A stretch of 64,000 nucleotides of DNA from Zhengitettix transpicula (lineage: Eukaryota; Arthropoda; Insecta; Orthoptera; Tetrigidae): NCBI GenBank assembly GCA_037074705.1, contig CM073593.1, positions 12,901,001-12,965,000 on the forward strand. Reading direction: 5' to 3'. Below, piece after piece: positions 9,929-25,127 of the stretch. The position numbers were made by a program, and so were the translations under genes. A model generated the notes under the pieces. The model ran no database searches, had not been told where the DNA came from, and saw only the letters and a list, made by a program, of their open reading frames with translations. Numbering within the stretch: position 1 is the first letter of the stretch; each line of letters opens with the position of its first letter.

Positions 9929-12900
9929 GTTGGATTTAGCAGTAAATTAATTATAGGATAAGTCGTGAAAGGAAATAATTTTAAACTCAACCTTTTAATA
10001 AACTTAAGTTGATATTTAAGGAATAAGTTGGAAGCATAAATCCAAACATTTTCCTGGTATGAATAAAATAGTAAATGGAAGGCAAACCTCCAGGTGATTT
10101 TTCAATTTAAAATCACTAACATTTTGGAATATATAAAATTTATTGAACGACATTTTCAACTATAGAAAAATATTGTGTTAAAGCTGCATTAGGATTAAAT
10201 TTGTTTAAAAATTCATGGTTACTTTTAGTTAAAATAAAAGTGGTATTTTAAGAGACACGAAACTAACTGAAACTGGAGTGATTAATAAGAATATGAAGTC
10301 ACGGTGTGTATGTCCGCAAATGTCATTAAATAACCATTATAAAAGTAAGAAACATTAAATAATTTCTGCAGAATACTTACAAAAATATAAATTCAGAAAA
10401 TAATGTACTATTAATTAATGACTAGAAAAATATCTTTACACGAAAGCCATTATTACAGTTTCTTTAATTTGTGATCAATTAAGCGAGGTTTGTGAAACCA
10501 TTTTAACAACGAAGCAAAGGGTCTCTCAAATACATTTTGGTCTTAAGTTTATGCTAGTATAATTTTTTTTCTGACTTGACGATCAGATGTGGTGAATATC
10601 ATTTGCTCCTGAATTTGTTTATGGCTGTTCAAATATATTTTTCTTACGAGGGCGGTGGTATACGCTAACAGTGCCCAAATTGTCATCGGATGCTCTAATG
10701 TTAATTACTGTCAGGTTCGTAATTCGACAGAATTCCTTATGTAATTATTTCGTTAATTGAACTCAGTTAACAACTTTAATTTTGAGAATATTCCTGCATT
10801 CATCAAGAGGGATTGTAAATAATTTTTTCTTAGTTTCAGCACGAGTAAATGAAAGTATAGAATGTCCTAATTTGGAAGAAAATACAGAAATAACCGTTTA
10901 CGGAAAACAGAGGCCTTTGCTAAATAAAATTTACGATGCAGTATCTGCATACAGCGCAGTCCCGTACATGTTCTCGGAAAACTACGAATCTCTTTGTCAC
11001 AATCACACATCAATGATAATTCAGCTGGCGAGGGATGAATACATCCCTGCACTCAAAAGTAAGTGTTTGAAGATCTTTGAAGTTAACTTTTTTTTTATAC
11101 TCCGGATAAAATTAATTAAGAGTCATAAGTTTAAGCATTTTTTTCGAAACGTGCGAACGAATGCCACAGCGATAATTATAATTGCCTGTTCTGGCACAAA
11201 AGGAACGACATAGATTAATGCTAGCTAACTTGTAAAATCTTAATTCAAACGAATAATCAATATCAGTTCTATAAAACTTTTATTTACATAAAACCGTTGT
11301 AATTTCAGGCTGCGATTGTCTTCTTGTAAGCACGCCAAATTTTAATACTTGACGTTCTGTTTTTGGATGAAGAATTATCTGCATGTTATTCTGCAATACT
11401 AATTTAAACTCTATATCTCGCGAGATGTTTAGTGCAACTGCACATAAAATTATTTTTATTTAAAATAATAACCAAAGACAGATTTGTAACTCTTCTTATT
11501 GTAAGGTATACAAGAAATTAAATTTACAAAATCAAATATAATATACCATTTCACTTCTAAGTTATGAAAAATTCTTGTGTTTACAGTGTTGGATTCAGGG
11601 GCAAAAATGCCGTCGGGTCTTCTCAATGGTAACATGAACCAGCTCGGCGACTTCGATCAGTGTCTCTCAGTTCGTGTTGGCAATGTTCGGGGAAAATACT
11701 GCCTTGCTTTGTTGGACTTCATGCTGCCAGACAAAGCCTTGGATGACCTGGTGCGAGCTCACAGACACACTGTGGCTTCCTTCGATGACGTAAGCGCCAA
11801 ATACAATAGATTTGCTACAATTAAGAAATAAATATCTACATATTCCAAATTAATTTTAATGATCAGACTTCACATATATCATTAAACATATTCTGATTGA
11901 TTTAATTTATTTACTGTAATTTCGTAGCTTATTTTAAGTGGTAGGCAATATGAAGGTTATCCGCTTTCATGACTCTCTTCTTTAATAGGTTAGGAAAGGA
12001 TGGAAAGGAAGGGAGAACAAGGTAGCCAAGGGGAGACTAGGGCCCCCGGTGTATAGTTTAAGGGTCATCGTATTATATTACGAGGGTTATTCCGAAAATA
12101 AGGACGGATTTTTCTTATAAAACATAAATCATTACACATTTCTTCAAAAAACATTTTTTATTTGATTCCTTACATATTTTTCTATTTTTCTGCATACTTT
12201 CCATATTTTTTTAAACATTCGTCTTAACGTTCTACAAGCTTTTGTATGCCCAAGTCATAGACGTCTGCCGCCAATGAGGACAACCAGTCTTTAACTGATT
12301 CTTTCACCTCGTCATCTCTGGGGTCACGCGAGAAACCCACGTCTCGTCCACCTGTGACGGTTTTTCTAAAAATTTGTTCATCTTCCTTTTGATAACGGTC
12401 CAAAAAATCGAGACCACAAGCAAGTATTTTTATTTGGTGTTCCTCAGTAATGCATCCTCGGAATCCAACTTGCGTCCGATTTGTAAAATTGCAAATTTTC
12501 AGAGAAAGATTAAAAATTGTCACAAGGGATGAGACGTGGGTTTCTCACATGACCCTAGAGATGACGAGGTGAAAGAAGCAGTTAAAGACTAGTTATCCTC
12601 ACAGGCGGAAGATTTCTATGACTTAGACAATCAAAAGCTTTTACAACATTATGATAAATGTTTTTTTTAAAGAAATGTAGTAATATAGAGAAACATGTAT
12701 GAAATGAAATAAAAAAGGTTTTTTTAAAAAATCTGTGACGTTTTATGCTTTATAAGAAAACGGACCTTACTTTCCGAATAATCTTCGTATGAAGTTATTA
12801 AAATTACTGCTTATAAGTATTAAACGTCATTTTGTAAAATCTTTGACAATCATTCGTTTATGGACAGCTAAGAACTAAATTTAAGTAGGAAGCTAATCTA

Positions 12901-15900
12901 CATTTCCACAACATATTTAGCGTAAATAAACGAAAGTGCTTATTGTATATAATCATAATTAATTATGATTATATTAAACTAATTAATATGGCGAAAATAA
13001 GAAAAAATGGTTTAAAATATAAAAACGTCTATATTAGATTAAAATTAAGAATTAAAATCTGATGTAGTCAAAGAAACAACATTTTCTGGTCATATCTTTA
13101 TTTACAGATTATTTTCAATATTGGAACTGCATTTTAAGTAAGTTTCTAACTGTGTTAAATATTTATTACTATACAACGTTATTATTATTATTTCATTAAT
13201 TTTTAATATTACATTGAATATTAGTATTATTTATATTTACTAATAAATAATGTTAAATATTAACAGATAGTAGCACGTACGTATTCATAAACGTATCATC
13301 GACGGTTGAAGGCATTAATTTAAAAATGTAACCCCAAATTGTTGTTAACTTTAACACACTAACAAATTATGTAAAATAATCTATAATCTTTCCAGATGAA
13401 GAAAATCTTAGTACAAATAATTTTTTTTAGATCGCATTGTGTTAAATATTTAAACACAGAAATCTGGTATAAATGTATTAGGAGAAACTATAATAAAATT
13501 AAGCAATTGTATAAAATTATAATTTTTCTTGAAATGAAATAAATAATATTTGAAAAGGCTAATCTACTTGTACAAATCACTCTGTAGCCTTCGAACCGAA
13601 TAGCTCGGCAGTCTCTGATAAGTTGGGGCGTTTGTGTGCCTCACTCCTGCAGCACTCATGATGTGGAGGAATCTCTAAAGACATCATTTGCTTTCCTGGC
13701 ACCTAACATCAGCATCCAAGACGAGCTTTGTTACGTGGAGGATGACCAGCCGATATCTACTGGAACGATTTTAACTGCGTGAGTAGTAAGAAAGTGACTT
13801 TTAGTGCAGTTTTACCAACTGAAGACAGTGTCTGTTTTAACTAAAGTCATGTGGATTAAAACTCCGAGATAGTTTTTACATATACGGTAAAACAACTATT
13901 TATCGATTGTAAGTTATTGTTACAGTTAAATAAGTTTCTGATTATATGTGATAGAAAAAATGTAAAACTCATGTATAGGTTTAATTTGAAATCACATAAT
14001 TTAGAATTGATTATTCTGATACTCTACCTGGCGAAAGGGTCTAAAAGTAATTGTTCGTAATTTAATCATTATTTGCGTAACTGAAAAAGAACAATGCTTT
14101 TGACTCTTATGCATGGAACACAGTAAATGGAGCATGGGAATGAGGAATTCAGCCTTGAATTGAAACAATGGATGTAATTAAATTACGCTGACAGCGCGCA
14201 AGTATAATTCAACATTGCCATAAACAAGTTTTTAAATTAAAAATATGAAATAATAATAAAGTATTACTATAACCAAATAAGTATGGCGTGTATAACACAC
14301 CATAACATCGCATCTCGTTGCAGAAGTTTCGTTTACCTTGACAGTAAATAAAAATTAAATTATTCGTGAACACGTCTTACTGCGTCAGTCCCGTTGTTCT
14401 TCGTCCAATACAACATACGGAAAAGGTGAACACACATTTGTATTCAGATAATAGGTTTACCGACTTGGCTAATTATATATACTGTAGAAGAGTGCCCTCA
14501 GCTCAGTTAATTCATTAATTTGGGCGAAAGTATGTAGCGATACTGCTTTGAATTCGCCGACTCGTCCAGGTCTCTCGAAGATACTCAATAAGAGGGTTTC
14601 AGATAATTTTTTTTATTAAGAAATTACCAAAACTTAAAAAAATTCTCCAATAATTTTATTCTTCGAGACATCCGAGTTTACATATATCTCAGAGCGTGGT
14701 TTTTACCTATACGACATGTGTCTTTAAAGTTTCATTTCTGTTCTACACATTTTATTTTCGGTCTCCGTGCCTCTCATCACGTGTTTCTAGAGCTACCGTC
14801 TCAGTAGAAAACCGCTCCCTGTGGAGCCGAAATGCGGACTGAATTTACATTTTACAAACACCAACAATACTCAATCGCGCGCCAGCCCCGATTGCTAGGC
14901 TCTTCTTTGCACCTGACGAAAGGAACAAGGATCCCAGCTACTTTGTGTGGTAATTATATTACCCTTTTTGTCTGAATTGGCTATCTTTCTTATTCATTAT
15001 TTTCAATCATACGTAAATCTTTTCATTTTAATATAACTTAACAAAATATCCAAATTATTCATCTATCAACGGAATATTAATTATTATAATTTTTTAAATT
15101 AAAAAAAATAATTTCTTCTCAATACTAGGCTGCTGTTTTATTATTTAATTTAAGTATTAAACCAGATTGTTATAATTATTAAAAGTAATATTATCTCTTA
15201 AACATTGGAAAGGTTGCCAGAACAGAAGTTTTGTATACAATAATCATTTTGAACAGTAATCATACAGATTTAAGTTAACAACGCAAGGTTCATACAATTC
15301 ACATCGTTATCACAGTCAGCAAATAAAGTCATCTGCAGATTATGATATAGTTCCGTTAGGAATAATATACAATATGAAATAATCACTTAAAGTCTTGGAC
15401 TCTGGCTAAGCATCCCGTTACGTCAAATGGATATCCTAATGTATGACGTTGTTATGCCATTGATGAATACATCATTTTGTTGGATGTATTCTTTGAATAT
15501 CTCTAGGTAAATTTATAGCCAATAATGTGATAATTTTTATAATTACTTGGCGTCTAGGCAAGGTTAACAAGTCAGCAATGCGTGATAATCAGATGTTCGT
15601 CTTAAGAAATTATAACATTTAGGATGGAATAGAATCGATTAGTATGTCGAATTACGATATAAAATCCCCAGTCACAGGTATATAAAACAAACTGCGTCGC
15701 AAAGTGCTTTTACCACGAAAAAAATTCTTATTAATTGTGACATGAGTCCGACGGTTCATTAAATTTATGTTGTCATAAAAGATAATATACCTGTCACACG
15801 TAATTAAAATTCTAATTGTGCGTCGGTAATGTATATTCAGTGAACGTAGTCTGGGATATTACTTAATACGGTGACATAAATATTATGAAACAGTATCATG

Positions 15901-18900
15901 TTGTCTAAACCCTGCATTTCGATAGAAGGACATCTAATGATCAGAACTTCCTTGATTAATGGTGCTTAGAATCTACGCTTACAAGCTGTTTGACAATTGA
16001 AAATTAAGGTAAATTTCGAAACTGTCGCTGGATACATTTCTATTAGCGATTAATTACGAACTCTGGAGGAATTTAATAATGGCATATACAATCACCGATG
16101 ACAACGATTCTCGGTAGATAACATTCCCGAGTTTCAAAATGAATGACTCTTTCATTACGATAGTATGTGGAATGTATTTGGCAACGCATGGTTTACGTAG
16201 CTATCATAATTGTCAGTAATTGTCTGCAGTAAATTAGAAAATAACATATATCCGTTGCTCTAATTATTTTTAATTGTCTTGGCTACACAGAAGTATGAAT
16301 CTTTTAGTTAAAAATTGTAAAAATTAAAACGGATGTTTATCGCAGATTGAGACAAATTAATTTAATGTTTGTTAGGTTAGACATTATCTACGATTTTCAT
16401 TAGTCATTAGAGATACACTAGAAATAAAGTAAAATAAAATTAGTTTTTAAACTGATTCCAGCGATAGAAATATTTAATAATGATTTTGATGAGAAAAAAT
16501 CTAATAAATAAAATAGTGTGTTAATGGGTTTAGTTTAGTTCATGTTTATATATATGTATGTTCCGCATAAAAATATACATCCGTAGAGCAAATTTTACCA
16601 AATTTCGTACACGTCTTCCTTTCGAACCAGTAAAGGAATTCTGGGGGTAAAACACGTCTATCGTCCCCAGGGCGGGGGTGTAAATTTTCAAACATCCTCA
16701 ACCGGCCGATATTTGCGTCGAATAAATATTTTTTCGGGGTCAATGAGATTGATAGTGTTTCTTCCAATGTTTTTGTGTATAATTTCTACCATTTTCTGTA
16801 TAGGTGTAGAGGAGTTACACAAATTAAGCGAAATAATTGATATTGGAGTTGAATCCGGGGTTATGGATGTCACTGAGTTTAATTATGACCTTCAACTTGC
16901 TGTTTAACTCCCTGGGCTGAGGATGGACGGGGCTGTAAATTTTTAATTATGTTTAAACGGCCGATATTTATGTCGGTGTCAGTGAGATAGATATCGTTTC
17001 TCCCGATATTGGAGTGTATAATTTAAACCACTTTCGGTATGGGAGGGGACCAGCTTTAGGGGTGCGGGTGGCGGGGCGTTACATAAAAATAATTGAAAAC
17101 AACGGAGTAGGAATCAAATCTGGGGTTATGGATATTGCTGAGTTTACTTATGACAACCCGAGCAACATAAATTGCGGTGTTACTAGTATTTGACGAAATA
17201 AGTAATCTAAATAGCTTGAAAATGAGCAAATATTCGAACGCGGTAACATATTCTATATAAATTGGTATATATGAAGGTTTGTGTGTTTTCCGAAGAAATT
17301 TCAACATTCTCTCTGAGTGTGTGTATGGTTATGTAAATTCAAGAGAGTTAAATGTATTAACAGAATATATATATATAGGAGTTAATAATGACTAAGGATG
17401 TTAATAGTTAAAAACGTAGAATAATTTAGAGACTAGTATATTACAAAAAGGACAATTATTTCCACTATTATTAGACTTCTGTAATGTGCACTTCATGTGA
17501 TTTCTTTGTCCACAGAATTTTATTTGGTGCAATCATCGCATTAGTCGTTCTTGGTTCATTAAATATATTTGAAGATAAAGGTAAACTTAAATTTACTAAC
17601 ATCAATTTTTCGATACATGTTTTCTTAGTTAAAGGTTACCAAAGTTGTTCATTGTCATTTTAGATAGAATGCTTGGACGGATATTACATGCATTTTCCTT
17701 AAAAAATAATTATAAAAAGTTATTAGAGACAAAACGTATAGAAGACGACATCGACTGCATCCACGGCATCAGATGTTTGAACGCAATAGCCTTGTTGATA
17801 TTTCACAAGTCGGCTGCGCAGATGTTCAATCCGTACGTCAACAGAACGTCGATGGTTGAGGTAAAAGCTGACAAATTAAATTTCATACATGTAAACATTT
17901 TTTCCCCACATATGTTTGCCAATGTTTCGCGCTGCAGAGTTACAGCTTACCATGGTCAGTAATTGGACGAACTGCAATTATATACACGGACTCTTTCATC
18001 ATGTTAAGCGGCTTGCTCACATCGTTCTCTTTGATCAAAGAAATCGACGCTAGAAAAACTCTCAACTTCTTTAGTAAGATTACTTCACGAATATTCAGGT
18101 ATGTTGGTAATAAACAAACGTATGTATCACTTAATATTTAACTAAATGCTTAAGTACAGTAAAACACTTAAATAAATATTACAAAACATTACGGGAAATA
18201 ATTTTGTTACGTTTTTAATGAGATATATTTATTATTCCCAAATTCCTAATTTCTTGTACGACGAAGACTGACGTTTTATGTCTATAATAATGATATTTAT
18301 AAGACCATTGTATTTAATATGATATCCATAACAGTTTGGAAGGGAATTCTTGTACGTGACATTAACTTAAAAAATGTTGGGTTCACGTTTATTTATGGTC
18401 TTCTGAATCTAATAAAACAGCTTTGAATTGATTGGAAAATAACGGCTGAATCGCAGAGAAACATATATATAGATATAGCCTTTTCAGACGATTAACAGGA
18501 TTAATGGGATAAATGATGTAATACAATCTTCACAAACGCAAGATAAATCTGTAAAACTTGTAATAGTGGAACATTTGCATTGCATTCATATAAATTTATA
18601 TACATGAAACCATCTGCATTGGTTTATTATGAAATATGGAGAAATAGATCCAACTGTGACGATATCCATTCGTGTCATGAATCAAACAAAGTTGATTATC
18701 TTCTTGAATTTTATTAACAACTAGCTAGGTGCCCGGCGTTGGTCGTGTACTTATTTATATAAACTCGGAAAAGTATTTAATTGAATACTTAAATATATTC
18801 CTTGAGTATTTCAGGATATAATCGTCACTCAGTCTTCATACATTACGAAATATTACATTGATGAAATTGTTAGCTAGACTCACAACTAATACAGCGCGAA

Positions 18901-21900
18901 AATTAACTTACATTTTCTCCAAGGATGGTAAAGTAATTCGTATTCTTCTTTATTATCATTCGATGGAATATTGCTGTATAAAATTATACTTTTTATTTAA
19001 ATAAAATATTTCTGCTTTAATAAATAAATAATAAAGGAGATATTTCCTTTGTTCGTTGCGTAGTAACGTCTTTCTCTCGCGTGACGTCATTGTCTCTTGG
19101 CGCGCAGTAATTTAATATTTAATGATCACGGTTTTTAATTATAATTCTTTCCACATGTATGATAGGCGTTTCTCACCCTCACAGTACCGGTTCTCGATTT
19201 TGGCAGAATACGTATACCAATTTTTGTTGCATTCTGTCCACGCGATAAAATTTGTATAAAGAACAACGTAAATACATACATACATACATACATACAAATA
19301 TACATCCTTTTTTATTATATAGATTCATAAAACTAACGTTATTAAAATTAATCTTTAATCCTGTCAATATACACAATTTCATAGGTGCAATATATCCATT
19401 TGTTATAATTATTTAACAGAAGCTCCTCAAAGCAGATGAATATTTGGAAGAATAACGACCAAACTTAAATAATTATAAGGAATGTACATATTGTATCTAT
19501 GAAATTTTATACATTTACAGAATTAAAGGTTAATGTTAGAATGAATTTTTACCTGTTTCAAATTGAATATAAAAAAACTAACGTTATCCATACATCTTGT
19601 GGTAATTCAAGTTCGTTGAATGCATTAAGATGACAGAAAATACTTAATCATGTATAATAATGTGAATATAATTCACGCATGGGGAAAACAGTATCCTGTA
19701 TTCTTACTTTATAGAACATGTTCATTATATTTAATATTCCATGTCTTGCTATTATTCAAAACTTGGTCAAGATTCCTTTTTTTTTCTTTTGGGGTGTAGA
19801 GAGGCTATGTATAGGGTAATCCACATAGTGGCAACTCCCCTCTTATAGCATAGAAAAGGGATTTGAAAGGGGGGATGCGGAAGGGTGGAGGAAGGTAGTC
19901 AAGGGTTAACTAGGGCCCACGGGCTATAGTTTAAGGATTCTAGTAATGCAGGACAAGCCCTAGAAAAACCTGCATCAGGTAGGTTGGGCATTTTGTACTT
20001 GTCCCACGCCCTTACGATGGTGGGAGAGGGGTTTTCTGTGGGGTCGCAGATTACCCCTCGCCATGCCTTGGCCAGTTTAGGAGGCAGCTGGCCGACTATT
20101 CCAATAGGAATAGCGGACAATTCTTACCGTATGCCCAAGGTCTGCGGCCCCGGAACATATACCTCTCAAAACAGACCGAGGTACCTCGGCATGTGGGAAC
20201 CTTAGTTCAAAAAAACCAGAGAGATGTGAAGGCATCCCCAAAGGTAGCCCCCGCAGAGCTCTCTGGGAAGGTTTACCTGCGAGAAAATCCTCTCGCAGGC
20301 TTCCTTCAGGTCAAGATTCCTTACCGTCCATTTGTGTATAAACCTTGTTATTCGCAGTTTTGAATGCAATATTGGTACCGAACCCAATGCTAAATTAATA
20401 GGATTTATGGCATTAAATACTGCCCGTTTAACTTACAAATACACTAACAATACTAACGTCTTATGATTTATGAATATTTTTTTGAGCAATACGTCATGGA
20501 TTGTATGTATAATAAGTTACGTTTCAGATTTTTGCCGAATCACCTTGCGATTATTCTCTTCTGCACATACATCTTACCATACCTCAGTTCCGGACCACAA
20601 TGGAACATAGTTGTACAACACTATGCAAACATGTGCAAAACAGGAATGTGGAGGAATATTCTGCACATACATAATTATTTCGGATTTCAAGATATGGTGA
20701 GTACGTATAATATTAATGAAACGATGGCTGACCTTATGTTACGAGTGAAACATATATTAATAAATCTAGGTTAAATTCGAGCTATACTACTAGGTCTTAC
20801 ATATTAATTCTTTTGTGATATTGATAAAAAAGACGTCAAATTAAAACATTTCTTTGGATTGTTTGGATTGGTGAAGAAATACTTAAAAATGAGTGGATAA
20901 ATGAATTTTCAGTTAATTTTCATGTCGAAACAGAAGTCGAATTATATAGTCCTGTTTAGAGAACCTTACTGGGAACATGTTGTTTAACAGTTGTTTTTAG
21001 ATTGGAATTTATTATGCACATATTTAAAAGCAGTCAACACTTTTCTCCTCGTTTTTTATCCGACGTTTCCCCATGTGGGAAACGTCATCACCCATTACCT
21101 CACGTGGCCTAGGCATGGGTTTCCGGCGTCGGTACGACTTCTTTGAAATGTCTGGGGGAATAAGGGTGACAGACACTTTGCATCCTCTTTTAAGGTTAAT
21201 TTGTATTTTTTCAGCAAAATTACGAAGGATTGCACATTTTCTTGTATCCCTCATAAATATAGCAAATGTCCAATATGGAAGACAGACATTACTTTATAAT
21301 TGCAACTTCCATCTTAAATGTTGTCCGTGATATTACAATTTTCAATGAGAACCCCTTAACCTTTATTAATGAACACGTACATGTTAGATTTAATTAAATC
21401 TAATACCTCGTTCTCAGTCTTGTGAAACCAAATTTTCTGAATCGCTCTTATTAAAGATTTTTACATCAGTTCTTCAAACCTTAAAAGAATATCAAATCCA
21501 TTTACAAATTTACCAATACGCTTTCCTTCTTGAATAAAACCTAGGACGAATTTGACACCAATAGGAAACTTAGTGTATTTTACAAAATCCCTTTCTCTGA
21601 TTGTAATTCCTGCTACATAGGGCAATCGAAAGGCAATTAAAAACATGTATCAAAGAACATTTATATCCAATATCAAACCCCACTTTGATAAATAATCTGA
21701 AGTTCCAGACATTTTATTAATGCTGCAGTAAAAACTCATTATAACAGTCACTTTTATTCTTAAATAATATATTTTTCGGATGATTTTAGCCTTCAGTATT
21801 CAACCGTACCTTACATAATTATTAAGAAAATATCTTCACACTTACGAAAAGATTTTAAAAATGGTTTTTGTTCTTCCGTAATATCTACTTCAATCTATTT

Positions 21901-24900
21901 ATAAATTAATCTCATGTTGATATTTCCTAAGGTTACAGCTATTCTTGTTACAACTCTAGTAAACTTGGCTACGTGTTAACGAAGTACAATGTACGTAATA
22001 TCACATAACTTTTTAATGATCTATAAATAAATATGTATGAGAATCTTTTATGATTATAATTACGGAAGATACCGATGACTTTTGGCTAATTGTAGGCCGA
22101 AAGCTTCTAAGTAAAATAAATTATAGTATTTAAGAATACCAGTGTCTGGTTTAAGAATTTTTATTAAAACATTTATGAATAAACAGGAAGATCAATTTAA
22201 ATTTTACTTCCAAACATTCGTTTGGTTGGTAAAATTCTAAAGCTCTATTCTAGAATTATTTCCCAAGTTATTGATTATAAATCTAACATCCCTCAATTAA
22301 TGTTCAAAACGATTCTATGAATCTCTATGATCCTTTATAGTAAAGTTAACTTCTTTCCGGTTGCATTAATATTTTTCTTTTGTTTACGTAGCTAATATCG
22401 TGAACTAATATCAACATCTGAAGAAAGCAAAAAAGCTTGCAAAATAGTTGTGTGGTACTTATTTTTTTATCACATAATTGTTTTTTTCCTCTTTTGATTA
22501 CTTAACTATACAATTGCTTATTTAAACGATTGCAGACGTTTTTATATTTTCTACATGCACCGTAAAGAGGAAGATTTCATTATAGCCTTGTATATTTGTA
22601 CATTTACGTAACTAGAGCGACCTCGGGAACACTAAACCCAAGCCCCGGAATTAAACCGTGTATTAAAGCGTGTAATTGCTTTCCTGGCTATAATATTGCA
22701 CTCAAACTGCGACTTTGCCGACTGAGCCGGAGAACCTCACCTTAAAACAAGGCCAGAAAAACAATTGCAGAGGGTCGCGCACATTCGTGGACTGAAAAAG
22801 TGCCCAGGGCGCCCGTTAACTCTGTTAAAGTAGGGAATCCGCAGGGCGAAAAGGGATCTCGCTTAGCTCTAGGTATCCTTGCATTAAATTCAAGGACTGA
22901 TATACTCGATTCACCAGAGACTTAAACGAGAAAATCAGTGCAAATTACATTATTTAGAAGCAGAACAGTAAATAATTAACGTCATAAATAATATAGCATT
23001 ACTTTACTAAGGTTTTTCCCAGTGAATTTAATCAAAAAAATTCTAGAAGTAGTAACGAATTTTGTAGCGTCGTTAACTACATTTTCTTTAACATTTCATT
23101 GCTCACTTTGAAACGGTACTCAATGAAAATTTAATAATAAATATGTCTTTATTTCATACTAAAAACCAATCTCTGATATTTGTGTTTAGAAAACAGCATA
23201 ACTCAATTGATATTTGAATTTAAATCAATGTTATCAACTTCATGTGCAGTTGCTTAATTTATTTTTAATAAATAACAGATATTTGTTAGATAGGGTGGCA
23301 TATCTCGGTTTCACAACCATAAACCGTTAATAGGTAAACAGGCCAGTTTCATTACCAACACACTATAATAGTAATCTTAATATTACTACATATTGATCCG
23401 AATATGAACGACTTGGTGTGCTGTACGATGTACTAAGGTGAAAGAAAAATATTTTTCTTAGTCATTGAATTATAGCCGAATTATCACAGAAGGCAGTTAT
23501 CGGCAGAGAAAGGCTATAAAAACCAAATTATCCATTAAGACTGATTAATTTTTTGTACGTCGCCAAAAACCTGTAACCAATTTATTCGTCTCCTCAGATT
23601 TCCTGTATGTTTGAAAAAATATATAAGAAAAAATGTTAATTGATGACAGCGCCTAATAACTCTTGTGGTATTATATTCTCAAATTCCATTAACGAAAATA
23701 AAAAAAGAAACGGATTTTTTAAACGAACATAGTTTGTGATATATATTTTATTATGAAGTTAAAATTCTTTTATAATGTTAATAGACGACATAAGTAAATC
23801 TACGTTTGACGTATTTAGAGTGGTTGGTTTCCATCATTTTATATTATTAATTGTTTGAACGTTGAGTAATTTGTCGCGGTGTGGACTTTATTTAGAATCT
23901 CATTCGAGTCTTTCTGTTTTTTTTTCTGATTTCCTCTAATAATTCACATCAAAACTGCGATAAAGACATAAAAGAGGCAAGGGGTGATATTTTCGGATTT
24001 ATTAAAAAAACGAATAAGGACAACAATGACACGTACGTATGACGGTGTTTGTCACTTAATGGGTCGTTAATAATCCTGCATAGGCGGATATAAAAAACTT
24101 ACAATAAATTAATTTTCTTTATATATGTATTTATATAGGAATACCACCATTACCGGGAGGATTAATTTGTTTTTTATAAGCTTTCGACTTGTTTTGTGAT
24201 TATCAATCGTTTCGCACGAGGAACCACAGGATGTATTGAAAATGGTTCAGGAAACCGAAAGAAAACACATTGTCACTGTAATAGTGGCTTTCTGATTATA
24301 AGTAGAACAGCACAACAGTCTCCTAATGTAATAATAATATAAAAGAAATTACTTTATCTCAGTACTTTCCTACTGTATTTGCATTAAATATATTTTCTGT
24401 TCATTTCATGATCTCTAATGTTCAATTAAATATTATTATATTCAATATAGACTGTATAATCTTTATTCTCCAGTGTCTGACACATACTCATCAGCTGGGC
24501 ATCGACATGCAATTGTTTGTGGCAGGTCTTCCGCTCTTATACCTATTATGGCGTTCTGAACGCAAGGGAGTCACAGTCTTGTTCATAATTGCCACTGTTT
24601 CAACTTTGCTTCGTGGTTACGTCACCTACGTTCATGGCCTGTCGACGGTGATTTATTTTGGAGCTAAGTAAGTTTTCTCGTTGCTGTGAAGCTTTATTTA
24701 TTAGTACTAGAAATTTGTGCTCGAGTTTAATCAATTCACGAATAGACAATAAATTCGTTCAACAAAGTTAAATTTCACGCAGATTTTCATACTAAAATAA
24801 CAATTAAGTATAAAGAGGATACGGATACCATTTACAGAACACAAGGAAAGTAACCGCTCACTGACAAATTTGCGGAAGAGGTAAACAAGAAATAATAAAA

Positions 24901-25080
24901 CTGAAGGTGTGTATGAAATTGAAGCGTGTAAAGGAAAGAAATTGCAAAGAAAGTATAAAAGAGTAGTTTCAAAATAATTCCTGGAAAGACTTCAATTAGG
25001 AAATTAGTGGTGGAAATAACAACAGAAGTGCAGAAAAATACTTACGCTTGAAAGGCAGCTACAGAAAGGAAAGTTCGCAG

Positions 25081-25127
<47 letters not shown>

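Noticed and set aside
19899..20120. Frames in the GGGTAATCC repeat as host genes
   Set aside because: The same frame occurs in several dispersed copies, so it belongs to the repeat and not to a host gene; kept only as a finding about the repeat.
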